From Flavobacterium zhairuonense (lineage in GTDB: Bacteria; Bacteroidota; Bacteroidia; Flavobacteriales; Flavobacteriaceae), in assembly GCF_004352915.1 (NCBI RefSeq), contig NZ_SJSY01000066.1, positions 1-64,000 of the forward strand: 64,000 nt of DNA, written 5' to 3'. Each line of letters opens with the position of its first letter. Position 1 is the stretch's first letter. Under the pieces are notes generated by a model. The model was given only the letters and a program-made list of their open reading frames with translations. It was not told the origin of the DNA and did not search any database. A program made the translations under genes and the position numbers. Shown one piece after another: positions 34,734-42,949 of this stretch.

Positions 34734-36419
34734 ATGAACCAGAACCTCGCTTTCGCCGATTATGCGGTTTTTATTATTTATTTTATCGTAGTCTCTGTCT
34801 ACGGTTACACGGTTTACCGCAAACGTAAACAAGACGAACATGATGCTAAAGCTTACTTTTTGGCTGAAGGAAACTTAACTTGGTGGGCTATTGGAGCTTC
34901 ATTAATTGCTTCAAATATTTCAGCAGAACAATTCATCGGGATGAGCGGTGAAGGTTTCTTTTTAGGAATCGCTGTTGCTGCTTACGAATGGCTTGCTGCT
35001 ATTGCGCTAATTATAGTAGCGGTTTGGTTTATTCCTGTATATCTTAAAAACAAGATTTACACGATGCCTCAATTCTTAAAAACACGTTACAACGAATCTA
35101 CAGCTTTGATTATGGCTGTTTTCTGGTTGTTTTTATACGTTTTTGTAAACTTGACTTCTATCCTTTACCTTGGAGCTGTTGCTATTAACGGTCTTGCTGG
35201 AGGTGAATATTTGCACGTAATCATGATTGGATTGGCTGTATTTGCCTTATTCATTTCGTTAGGAGGAATGAAAGTTGTAGCTTATACAGACGTTATTCAA
35301 GTTGCTGTATTAATCATTGGTGGTTTAGTAACTTCATACATTGCCTTAACAACTGTTGGACGTTATTTTGGTGTTGGAGAAGATGCTATCGCTGGATTTA
35401 ATGTTTTAATGGAAAAAGCTCCTGAACATTTCAAAATGATTATTCCGAGACCAACTGCAACTTCATCTCAACTTGAAATTGACAAATATTTGACTTTCCC
35501 AGGATTATTGTCTTATGCTGCTGGTATTTGGATCATCAACTTAAACTATTGGGGTTGTAACCAATACATTACGCAAAGAGCATTAGGTGCCGATTTGCAA
35601 ACTGCTCGTACAGGTATTTTATTTGCTGGTATGTTGAAATTATTAATGCCACTTATTGTAATGTTGCCTGGTATTGCTGCTTTCGTTTTATACCAAAACG
35701 GACATTTACCTCAATTAGTTGGAGGAAAAGACGGTGCTTATTCTGCAATCTTAACGTTCTTGCCAACGGGTCTTAAAGGGCTTTCTGTAGCGGCTTTGAC
35801 TGCTGCAATCGTTGCGTCGTTAGCGGGTAAAGTAAACAGTATTTCTACTATCTATACATTAGACGTTCATAAAAAATACATCCAAAAAGATGCTGGCGAA
35901 AAACAACAAGTAAATATTGGTAGAATCGCCGTTTTCGCTGCAATGTTATTAGCTGTTTTATTTACATGGAATGACCTTCTTGGAATTGGAGGAGTTGGTG
36001 GATTTACCTATATCCAAAAATATACAGGATTTATCAGTCCTGGAGTTTTTGCCATGTTCTTCTTAGGTATGTTCTGGAAAAGAACAACTGGAACTGCAGC
36101 TATCGTTGGGGTAATTCTAGGATTCTTATTGTCTGTTTTATTCAATGAATATGCACCAATGTTATTCGGAAACGATACTTTATTATACACAGCATACTCT
36201 AACGGGAAAGGAGCTTTCGAAATTCCATTCCACATTTGTATGGGATTATCATTCTTCTTTACAATGTTAGCGATGATTGCAATCAGTTTTGCGGGGCCAA
36301 AAGTAAATCCAAAAGCATTTGAAATTGACTCTGAAATGTTTAAAGTAAAACCGCAAACTACAGTTTTAATTGTAATTACATTATTGATTATTGTTGCGCT
36401 GTACGTTAAATTCTGGTAG
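34734..36419 (+). CDS. Sodium/sugar cotransporter, SSS family (vSGLT-like)
   Basis: This inner-membrane Na+-coupled monosaccharide importer has 561 residues and about 14 membrane segments. It aligns closely with the Vibrio galactose transporter vSGLT over WWAIGASLIASNISAEQFIGM and NLNYWGCNQYIT. Galactose-contacting residues of vSGLT correspond to N61, Q66 and E85 here with identical spacing, so galactose is a likely substrate. L-arabinose has the same ring stereochemistry without C6, and the gene carries an AraR-type operator, so it may carry both sugars. It is followed by a strong terminator. Confidence 0.94.
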   Translation: MNQNLAFADYAVFIIYFIVVSVYGYTVYRKRKQDEHDAKAYFLAEGNLTWWAIGASLIASNISAEQFIGMSGEGFFLGIAVAAYEWLAAIALIIVAVWFIPVYLKNKIYTMPQFLKTRYNESTALIMAVFWLFLYVFVNLTSILYLGAVAINGLAGGEYLHVIMIGLAVFALFISLGGMKVVAYTDVIQVAVLIIGGLVTSYIALTTVGRYFGVGEDAIAGFNVLMEKAPEHFKMIIPRPTATSSQLEIDKYLTFPGLLSYAAGIWIINLNYWGCNQYITQRALGADLQTARTGILFAGMLKLLMPLIVMLPGIAAFVLYQNGHLPQLVGGKDGAYSAILTFLPTGLKGLSVAALTAAIVASLAGKVNSISTIYTLDVHKKYIQKDAGEKQQVNIGRIAVFAAMLLAVLFTWNDLLGIGGVGGFTYIQKYTGFISPGVFAMFFLGMFWKRTTGTAAIVGVILGFLLSVLFNEYAPMLFGNDTLLYTAYSNGKGAFEIPFHICMGLSFFFTMLAMIAISFAGPKVNPKAFEIDSEMFKVKPQTTVLIVITLLIIVALYVKFW

Positions 36420-36452
36420 TATAATTTTTTACTATATTATTTTTTGAAGATT

Positions 36453-36487
36453 AAAAAGGCTGCTCGATGATTGGGCAGCCTTTTTTT
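36453..36487 (+). terminator. Terminator after the SSS transporter
   Basis: AAAAAGGCTGC and GCAGCCTTTTTTT pair around a mostly unpaired centre, with a T tract at the end. Confidence 0.9.
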
Positions 36488-36522
36488 AACAGTTTGAATT
36501 TTGCAGTATTTTGTCAACATAG

Positions 36523-36590
36523 CCAATGGTTTCAACCATTGGGACGTATTGGATTAATTCGATTCGTTTCTCCAAGGTTAAAACCCTTGG
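36523..36590. repeat. Pair of short hairpins, TTGAAA-loop family
   Basis: CCAATGG-TTTCAA-CCATTGG (36523-36542) is followed by CCAAGG-TTAAAA-CCCTTGG (36572-36590, one mismatch). Both are bounded by the pentamer AGCC/GGCT, as at 2154. Confidence 0.7.
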
Positions 36591-36614
36591 CTATATATTG
36601 TCTCTCTGAAAAAT

Positions 36615-36644
36615 AAAAGCCCTGAAATCACTCAGGGCTTTTTT
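36615..36644 (-). terminator. Terminator of the halogenase-like gene, containing its stop codon
   Basis: AAAAGCCCTGA and TCAGGGCTTTT pair around AATCAC. The TGA stop (36628-36630) lies in the loop and stem, so the last codons of the gene form part of the hairpin. Confidence 0.8.
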
Positions 36645-37881
36645 GTTCTTTCTGCATATTCAGCAAATACGCCATATTTGCTATCACATGGTCATGCTTC
36701 TTGACAAACGGATTTTCTTCGTTCCAAACATATCCAGCCAAAACAGAACATATTTTCTCTTTCACATCTGGATTTTCCGGCTGATGAAAAAACAAAGTCT
36801 GTAAATTTCCTGTGTACCATTCTTGAACATAAGTAGTGAAAACTGCAATACCGCGTTTCATATATTGAGTAAATTCAACTTCCCAATCTACTTCAATTCC
36901 TTGTGATTCTTTTAAATATAGTTTCGCTGCCAACATTCCTGATTCGGTTGCAAAAGCAACTCCAGACGAAAAAACCGGATCAAGAAATTCAGAGCTGTTT
37001 CCTGTTAAGGCAAAACCATCGCCGTACATTCTTTTTACGGCTCTTGAATAATTTTCTAATTTAACGGGTTCGAATAAAAACTCCGTTCCTTTAAATCTTT
37101 TAATATAATAATCTGATTTCTGAATGGCGTTTCGCAACGCCTCCGCATTGTCTTTATTTTCTGAAAGTGAATTAATAAAATCTGTCGGACCAACAACGCC
37201 TAAACTCGTATTTCCATTCGAAAACGGAATTACCCAAAGCCAAACTTCAGTTTCTAAAATATCAAAAGAAATCTGCGTTCCCTCTTCGCCTTCTTCTCTA
37301 TTAATATCTTTTACATGCGTAAAAATTGAAGAATGCGGATCTAGTTTTGATGGCGTATCCAAATCTAAAAGTCTTGGCAAAACACGCCCGTATCCGCTGG
37401 AATCAACGATAAATTTGGCGTGGATTTCTTTTAAATTTCCGTCCTTATCTTTTACAATTGTTTTCGAATTTTTTCCTTCAAAAGAAACTTCCAAAACTTC
37501 AGTTTCAAATTCCAAATCAATTCCTTTTCGCACTACTTCCTGCGCCATTGTATTGTCAAAATCGGCCCTTGGAACTTGCCAAGTCCAATCCCAGCCTTCT
37601 CCAAATTTCTGGCTAAAATCAAAAACACAAATTTCTTCGCCACGAATAAAACGGGCACCCAATTTTTTTTCAAAGTTCATTGCATTCAACGCATCATACA
37701 GCTCCGCCTCGGCAAAATGATCCATCACTCGCGGTATAAGGCTTTCACCTACTACAAGTCGAGGGAATTTTGTTTTCTCAACAACTTTTACCTTGACATT
37801 ATTTTTATGAAGATATGATGCCGAAACGCATCCTGAAGGTCCTGCACCAATCACTAAAACATCAACAAACTCCTGTGTCAT
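36628..37881 (-). CDS. FAD-dependent oxidoreductase, flavin-dependent halogenase-like
   Basis: This 417-residue protein has an N-terminal FAD Rossmann motif (VIGAGPSGCVSA, residues 10-21). RLVVGESLIPR (41-51) and KKLGARF, with K73 at the position of the halogenase lysine, follow. It has an exact WxWxIP motif (WLWVIP, 214-219), which marks flavin-dependent halogenases and separates them from ordinary monooxygenases. GDGFALTGNSSEFLDPVFSSG is the second FAD-contact region. It is divergent from TAL at the pigment-cluster edge, so a phenolic flexirubin intermediate is the likely substrate. Some relatives are hydroxylases or reductases, so halogenation is an inference. Confidence 0.8.
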   Translation of the reverse strand: MTQEFVDVLVIGAGPSGCVSASYLHKNNVKVKVVEKTKFPRLVVGESLIPRVMDHFAEAELYDALNAMNFEKKLGARFIRGEEICVFDFSQKFGEGWDWTWQVPRADFDNTMAQEVVRKGIDLEFETEVLEVSFEGKNSKTIVKDKDGNLKEIHAKFIVDSSGYGRVLPRLLDLDTPSKLDPHSSIFTHVKDINREEGEEGTQISFDILETEVWLWVIPFSNGNTSLGVVGPTDFINSLSENKDNAEALRNAIQKSDYYIKRFKGTEFLFEPVKLENYSRAVKRMYGDGFALTGNSSEFLDPVFSSGVAFATESGMLAAKLYLKESQGIEVDWEVEFTQYMKRGIAVFTTYVQEWYTGNLQTLFFHQPENPDVKEKICSVLAGYVWNEENPFVKKHDHVIANMAYLLNMQKEQKSPE

Positions 37882-37907
37882 AATAGAAATGTTATGAATT
37901 ATTAACT

Positions 37908-37916
37908 TACATTTGC
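37908..37916 (+). promoter_or_regulatory. Probable -7 element of the TAL gene
   Basis: TACATTTGC fits TAnnTTTG, 66 bases before the TAL ATG. Transcription would begin at or just inside the adjacent perfect palindrome. Confidence 0.55.
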
Positions 37917-37920
37917 GTTC

Positions 37921-37946
37921 ATCAAAATAACTACATTTATTTTGAT
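37921..37946. promoter_or_regulatory. Perfect inverted repeat in the halogenase-TAL control region
   Basis: ATCAAAATAA and TTATTTTGAT are exact 10-bp arms around CTACAT, in the 101-base gap between two divergent pigment genes. The arms have no GC clamp and no T tract, which fits a protein-binding site better than a terminator. The regulator is unknown and no regulator gene lies in the visible cluster. Confidence 0.65.
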
Positions 37947-37982
37947 AAATAAAATTAAATTAGCACAATCAAATACGGTTTA

Positions 37983-39503
37983 ATGAACACAATTAATGAA
38001 TATTTAAGTTTAGCAGAATTCGAGTCAATCATTTTTGGAAATAACAAAGTTGCAATCAGTGATGTAGTTTTAAATCGAGTAAATGAAAGCTTTAATTTCT
38101 TGAAAGAATTTTCAGGAAACAAAGTAATATATGGTGTAAATACTGGTTTTGGACCAATGGCTCAATATCGAATTAAAGAGTCAGACCAAATTCAGCTTCA
38201 ATATAATTTAATTCGAAGCCACTCTTCGGGAACAGGAAAACCTTTGAGTCCGGTTTGTGCGAAAGCGGCTATTTTGGCACGTTTGAACACACTTTCTTTA
38301 GGAAATTCTGGAGTTCATCCATCAGTTATTCATTTAATGGCCGAATTGATTAACAGAGATATTACGCCTTTAATTTTTGAACATGGTGGTGTTGGTGCGA
38401 GTGGTGATTTGGTTCAGTTATCACATTTGGCTTTAGTGTTAATTGGCGAAGGCGAAGTTTTTTACAAAGGCGGAAGAAGGCCAACTAAAGATGTTTTTGC
38501 CATTGAAGATTTAAAGCCGATTAAGGTTGAAATTAGAGAAGGTTTAGCATTAATTAATGGAACTTCTGTGATGACTGGAATTGGTGTGGTGAATGTTCAT
38601 CATGCTAAAAAATTATTAGATTGGTCATTAAAATCTTCTTGTGCTATAAACGAATTAGTTCAGGCTTATGACGATCATTTTTCGGCAGAATTAAACCAGA
38701 CGAAACGCCATAAAGGACAACAGGAAATTGCAGAAAGAATGAGACAAAATCTTTCTGATAGTACTTTAATCCGTAAAAGAGAAGACCATTTATATTCAGG
38801 AGAAAATACAGAAGAAATTTTCAAAGAAAAAGTTCAGGAATATTATTCTTTAAGATGCGTTCCACAAATTTTAGGACCAGTTTTAGAAACCATCAATAAT
38901 GTCGCTTCAATTTTAGAAGACGAATTCAACTCGGCAAACGACAACCCGATTATAGATGTAAAAAACCAGCATGTTTATCACGGCGGAAATTTCCACGGCG
39001 ATTATATTTCGCTTGAAATGGACAAACTGAAAATCGTTATTACGAAATTAACAATGCTGGCTGAACGTCAATTGAATTATTTACTGAATTCAAAAATCAA
39101 CGAAATTCTTCCTCCATTTGTGAATTTGGGAACATTAGGATTTAATTTCGGAATGCAGGGTGTTCAGTTTACTGCGACCTCAACAACAGCCGAAAGTCAA
39201 ATGTTGTCGAATCCAATGTATGTACATTCGATTCCAAATAATAATGACAATCAGGATATTGTAAGTATGGGAACAAATTCGGCAGTAATTACGTCAAAAG
39301 TAATCGAAAATGCTTTTGAAGTTTTGGCTATCGAAATGATTACCATCGTTCAGGCAATTGATTATTTGGGTCAAAAAGATAAAATTTCATCGGTTACTAA
39401 AAAATGGTACGATGATGTTCGCCATATTATTCCAGAATTTAAGGAAGATCAGGTTATGTATCCTTTTGTTCAAAAAGTAAAAGATTATCTCATTAACAGT
39501 TAA
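37983..39503 (+). CDS. Aromatic amino acid ammonia-lyase, tyrosine ammonia-lyase type
   Basis: It deaminates L-tyrosine to 4-coumaric acid, the aryl starter of flexirubin. The 506-residue protein contains the MIO-forming triad A139-S140-G141 in GGVGASGDLVQL. The catalytic Tyr lies in VIYGVNTGFGP and the C-terminal NNDNQDIVSMG is conserved. I recognise it as a close homologue of the characterised F. johnsoniae TAL. The selectivity positions read S79-H80 (LIRSHSSGTG), as in histidine ammonia-lyases, rather than the HL of Rhodobacter TAL, so automatic annotation may call it hutH. No other hut genes are present. Confidence 0.93.
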   Translation: MNTINEYLSLAEFESIIFGNNKVAISDVVLNRVNESFNFLKEFSGNKVIYGVNTGFGPMAQYRIKESDQIQLQYNLIRSHSSGTGKPLSPVCAKAAILARLNTLSLGNSGVHPSVIHLMAELINRDITPLIFEHGGVGASGDLVQLSHLALVLIGEGEVFYKGGRRPTKDVFAIEDLKPIKVEIREGLALINGTSVMTGIGVVNVHHAKKLLDWSLKSSCAINELVQAYDDHFSAELNQTKRHKGQQEIAERMRQNLSDSTLIRKREDHLYSGENTEEIFKEKVQEYYSLRCVPQILGPVLETINNVASILEDEFNSANDNPIIDVKNQHVYHGGNFHGDYISLEMDKLKIVITKLTMLAERQLNYLLNSKINEILPPFVNLGTLGFNFGMQGVQFTATSTTAESQMLSNPMYVHSIPNNNDNQDIVSMGTNSAVITSKVIENAFEVLAIEMITIVQAIDYLGQKDKISSVTKKWYDDVRHIIPEFKEDQVMYPFVQKVKDYLINS

Positions 39504-39533
39504 TTTAAGACCTTAATACAGCTTTAAACAACC

Positions 39534-40643
39534 ATGAAAAAAATATTTTTTTTACTCTTAATATCTATTCAATTAATCAATGCTCAAGAACTTGCCTTAA
39601 TAAAAAAAGAAGGCAAATTTGGACTTATCAAAAACGACGGAAGTTTTGCTATTGCTCCAAAATTTGATAGCGCAAGAGATTTTTCAGATGGTTTAGCAGC
39701 TGTTAAAGAAAATGGAAAGTGGGGATTTGTAGACAATACAGGTGCTTTTGTAATTCCGCCAACTTTTGATAATGCTAAAGATTTTGACAGCGGAATATGT
39801 GTAATAGAAAAAGATGCTGTTTGGCATTACATCAATAAAAAAGGTGAAATATTAGATGGCAATCCGAAATCTGATAAATTATTTGATTTTCATTATGGTG
39901 TCGCATTTTTTAGACAAAATGACAAAGTTGGATTGATCAACAATAAATTTGAAATTGTTCTTGCTCCAAAATATGATGTCATCAGAGCTTTTTACAAAGG
40001 CTATGCGAGAGCAGCACTAAATGACAAGTGGGGAATTATTGATCCATCAGGAAAAGAAGTTGCAGAAGTTGTTTACGATGAAGTTGGTGATTATTTTAAT
40101 AATACAACATGGGCTAAAAAAGGAAAAGTATATGGCCTAGTACACAATGGCGTTTTTATTGAAATACCAGATGTTACAGAATTCGGACCTTTTGGCACTC
40201 AAGATTTTATAGCGGCTAAAAAAGGCGGAAAATTTGGATTTGTAGATTTCGAAGGACATTGGGTTCTTAAACCAATGTTTCAAAAAGCCAAAGGATTTTC
40301 GCATGATTTAGCACCAGTCTTCTTGAGAGAAAAATGGGGTTATACCAATTTAAAAGGAGAATGTGTTGTTCAAGCAATATATAATGATGCAGAGCCTTTC
40401 AGCGAAAATGGTCTGGCAGCTGTTAAAATTCTTAGTAACTGGGGATTTATAGACAAAACAGGAAATTTAGTTATTCCGGCTGATTATGAAATTTCTGCTG
40501 CTTTTGGAAACTATACACGTGACGAAAAAGGATTCATCAATGGATTAGCAAGAGTTAAACGTAAAGGAAAATGGAGCTTTCTTAAACCAAATGGAGATCT
40601 TTTGATTGAATGGTCTCAGAATGCCGAGCTCTTTCAGAAATAG
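39534..40643 (+). CDS. WG-repeat protein 1
   Basis: This 369-residue exported protein (signal peptide ending near INAQ, residue 17) is built almost wholly of WG repeats of about 45 residues, each with a G(K/L)WG(F/Y) core such as NGKWGFVDNTGAFVIPPTFD. WG repeats are beta-rich and have been linked to protein or peptidoglycan contacts, but the function is unknown. It lies 30 bases after TAL and shares the repeat register with the following gene, so the two are a tandem duplication. Nothing links it chemically to pigment synthesis. Confidence 0.88.
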   Translation: MKKIFFLLLISIQLINAQELALIKKEGKFGLIKNDGSFAIAPKFDSARDFSDGLAAVKENGKWGFVDNTGAFVIPPTFDNAKDFDSGICVIEKDAVWHYINKKGEILDGNPKSDKLFDFHYGVAFFRQNDKVGLINNKFEIVLAPKYDVIRAFYKGYARAALNDKWGIIDPSGKEVAEVVYDEVGDYFNNTTWAKKGKVYGLVHNGVFIEIPDVTEFGPFGTQDFIAAKKGGKFGFVDFEGHWVLKPMFQKAKGFSHDLAPVFLREKWGYTNLKGECVVQAIYNDAEPFSENGLAAVKILSNWGFIDKTGNLVIPADYEISAAFGNYTRDEKGFINGLARVKRKGKWSFLKPNGDLLIEWSQNAELFQK

Positions 40644-40685
40644 CAAGAATAAAATTTCACATATTAATTATTGAATCTTAAAATC

Positions 40686-41909
40686 ATGAAAAAACCACTT
40701 ATTTTTTTATTGCTAGTTTTCATTCAATTTGTTAATAGTCAAGAACTGGCATTAGTTAAAAAAAATTCAAAAATTGGATTCCTGTCAAAAGACGGATCTT
40801 TTAAAATCGAGCCTCAATTCAAATCTGCTCGAAGTTTTTCTGAAGGCCTTGCCGCAGTAGAAAACAACGGAAAATGGGGATTTATCGATGCAAAAGGCGC
40901 TTGGGTTATAGCAGCCGATTTTAATAATGCTAAAGATTTTAACAGCGGAATTGCAATCGTTCAAAAAGATAAGGAATGGGTTTACATCAATACAAAAGGC
41001 GAAATCCAAAAAGCTCCAGCCTCTGAAAAATTATTTGATTTTAATGATGGTGTTGCTTTTATCAGACAAAACAATAAAGTGGGTTTGATCAACAATAAAA
41101 TGGCAATTGTTTTAGAACCAAAATACGATCAAATCAAACCTTTTGAAAATGGTTTTGCCCGAGTGGAACTAAACAAAAACTGGGGAATTATTAATACCGA
41201 AGGAAAAGAATTAGTTGAACCTGCTTATGCCGAAGTTGGAAATTATTTCAAAAACACAACTTGGGCCAGAAAAGACAAGACTTTTGGTTTGGTAAGTGCA
41301 GGAAAATTTATTCCTGTTGATGGCGCCGAAAAAATCTGGGATTTTGAAACTCAGGATTTGACATTTGCCAAAAAAAATGGAAAAATCGGTTATATTGATT
41401 TAAAAGGAAATTGGGTAATTCTACCGATATATGATAAAGGAAAAGCATTCTCAAAAAACCTAGCTCCGGTTTTAGTCGGAAAAAAATGGGGATTCATTAA
41501 TCCAGAAGGAAAATTTGTAATTGAACCTACTTATAATGATGCCGAAGTTTTCAGTACAAATGGATTGGCTCCGGTAAAAGAAAACAACTGGGGGTTTATA
41601 AATGAATCAGGAAAATTAGTTATCCCTACACAATACGGTATTACAACAAATGCCATCATTGCCATGTTTACGCAACAAGACAAAGGATTTATCGACGGCG
41701 TTGCGAGAGTAAAAAATGAAGGAAAATGGGGATTTCTCAAACCAGACGGAACAGTTTTAAGCAACCAATGGTTCGAAAACGCCGAATTATTTTCTAAATC
41801 AGAAAAAAAACAAGTTGCTGAAGCTGCAGCCGAAAAACCGAAAGAGGAAACAAAAACAGTAAAAACTGCCACAAAACCGGTAAAAAAACCAGTTGGCAAG
41901 AAAAAATAA
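40686..41909 (+). CDS. WG-repeat protein 2
   Basis: This 407-residue paralogue of the preceding gene has the same number of WG repeats (for example GKWGFIDAKGAWVIAADFN). It adds a C-terminal tail of about 30 residues rich in Lys, Glu and Pro (KPVKKPVGKKK). I chose the ATG at 40686, which begins a normal signal peptide (MKKPLIFLLLVFIQFVNSQ). The ATG at 40671 only adds MNLKI. The basic tail, absent from the first copy, suggests different anchoring or partners. Confidence 0.88.
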   Translation: MKKPLIFLLLVFIQFVNSQELALVKKNSKIGFLSKDGSFKIEPQFKSARSFSEGLAAVENNGKWGFIDAKGAWVIAADFNNAKDFNSGIAIVQKDKEWVYINTKGEIQKAPASEKLFDFNDGVAFIRQNNKVGLINNKMAIVLEPKYDQIKPFENGFARVELNKNWGIINTEGKELVEPAYAEVGNYFKNTTWARKDKTFGLVSAGKFIPVDGAEKIWDFETQDLTFAKKNGKIGYIDLKGNWVILPIYDKGKAFSKNLAPVLVGKKWGFINPEGKFVIEPTYNDAEVFSTNGLAPVKENNWGFINESGKLVIPTQYGITTNAIIAMFTQQDKGFIDGVARVKNEGKWGFLKPDGTVLSNQWFENAELFSKSEKKQVAEAAAEKPKEETKTVKTATKPVKKPVGKKK

Positions 41910-42016
41910 AATCAACATAAATGAAATTGCCACTAATAAAAATTGCGTTAGCAAAACCATTATAAAAGGCAATACCATTTATGACCTATTAAAAATAAAA
42001 TCAACATAAATGAAAT
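41902..42016 (+). repeat. Direct repeat that duplicates the fabG start region
   Basis: A sequence of about 25 bases containing AAAATAAAATCAACATAAATG is present at 41902-41927 and again at 41991-42016, 89 bases apart. The second copy ends in the fabG ATG. The first copy presents an ATG at 41921 that opens a 14-codon frame (MKLPLIKIALAKPL, stop at 41965). The short frame may be a leader or a remnant of a duplication. Confidence 0.7.
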
Positions 42017-42741
42017 GTGTATTAGTAACAGGCGGTTCGAGAGGAATTGGAAGTGCAATTTGTAAAAAATTAGCCGTTGAATCTGATTATCATATTCTGA
42101 TAAACTATCATTCCAACCAAACTGCTGCTGAGGAAACACTTCAGGAAATACAAAAATTAGGCGCAACTGGAGAAATTCTAGGTTTTGACGTTTCTAATTT
42201 TGAACAAGTACAAGATGTTTTAACTAAATGGCAGGAAGCAAATCCTGAAGCCCTAGTTGAAGCTATTGTAAACAATGCGGGAATTACAAAAGACGGTCTT
42301 TTTATGTGGATGACACCACAAGACTGGAATAGTGTAATGAATACAAGTACAAACGGATTTTTTAATGTTACGCAGTTTTTTATTCAAAAAATGTTGCGCA
42401 ACAAATATGGCCGAATCGTAAATATGGTTTCGGTTTCTGGAGTTAAAGGAACTGCTGGACAAACCAATTATTCTGCAGCAAAAGGTGCTATTGTTGCGGC
42501 AACAAAAGCTTTGGCTCAGGAAGTGGCAAAACGCAACATTACCGTAAATGCTGTTGCACCAGGCTTTATCAGAACTGATATGACAAGCCAACTCGACGAA
42601 AAAGAATTATTAAAGCTGATTCCTGTAAATCGTTTCGGCGAAGCAGAAGAAGTTGCCGATTTGGTAAGCTTTTTGATTTCTAAAAAAGCAAGTTATATTA
42701 CCGGCGAAATTATTAACATAAACGGAGGAATATATTCTTAA
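42010..42741 (+). CDS. fabG: 3-oxoacyl-ACP reductase
   Basis: It reduces beta-keto groups on ACP-bound chains with NADPH. The 243-residue short-chain dehydrogenase has the cofactor loop VTGGSRGIGS (6-15), the NNAG motif (88-91) and the catalytic S141, Y154 and K158 (QTNYSAAKGA). Housekeeping fabG usually sits with fabD/acpP, whereas this one lies with TAL and ketosynthases. I infer it reduces intermediates of the aryl polyene chain. Confidence 0.92.
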   Translation: MKCVLVTGGSRGIGSAICKKLAVESDYHILINYHSNQTAAEETLQEIQKLGATGEILGFDVSNFEQVQDVLTKWQEANPEALVEAIVNNAGITKDGLFMWMTPQDWNSVMNTSTNGFFNVTQFFIQKMLRNKYGRIVNMVSVSGVKGTAGQTNYSAAKGAIVAATKALAQEVAKRNITVNAVAPGFIRTDMTSQLDEKELLKLIPVNRFGEAEEVADLVSFLISKKASYITGEIININGGIYS

Positions 42742-42796
42742 AGAATACTATGTTTGCGAAGTTTATTTTTAAGTTTTTTACTTAACAAAAAAAATG

Positions 42797-42876
42797 CTCG
42801 CAAAGTCGCAGAGTCGCAAAGTTTTATTAAAAAAAGACTTTAAAAAAGAACCTTTGCGACTCTGCGACTTTGCGAG
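42797..42876. repeat. Intergenic inverted repeat, CGCAGAG family, copy 2
   Basis: The arms at 42797-42821 and 42852-42876 are perfect 25-base reverse complements, built of CTCGCAAAGTCGCAGAG plus TCGCAAAG. The loop is 30 bases. It is the cleanest member of the family seen at 2694 and 45320. Confidence 0.92.
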
Positions 42877-42949
42877 ATTAAAAAATAAAAACTTTGTGCC
42901 TTTGTTTTAAAAATTACACTTTAAGGATAAAAAATTACTTTGAAAGACG

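Noticed and set aside
37124..37720. 198-codon open frame on the plus strand within the halogenase-like gene
   Set aside because: It is fully antisense to a well-supported gene with family motifs and has no recognisable domain or promoter.
37983..39503. Histidine ammonia-lyase of the hut pathway
   Set aside because: No hutU, hutI or hutG genes are present and the sequence closely follows the F. johnsoniae tyrosine ammonia-lyase.
41531..41899. 122-codon minus-strand frame over WG-repeat protein 2
   Set aside because: It is antisense to a repeat protein whose composition favours spurious frames.
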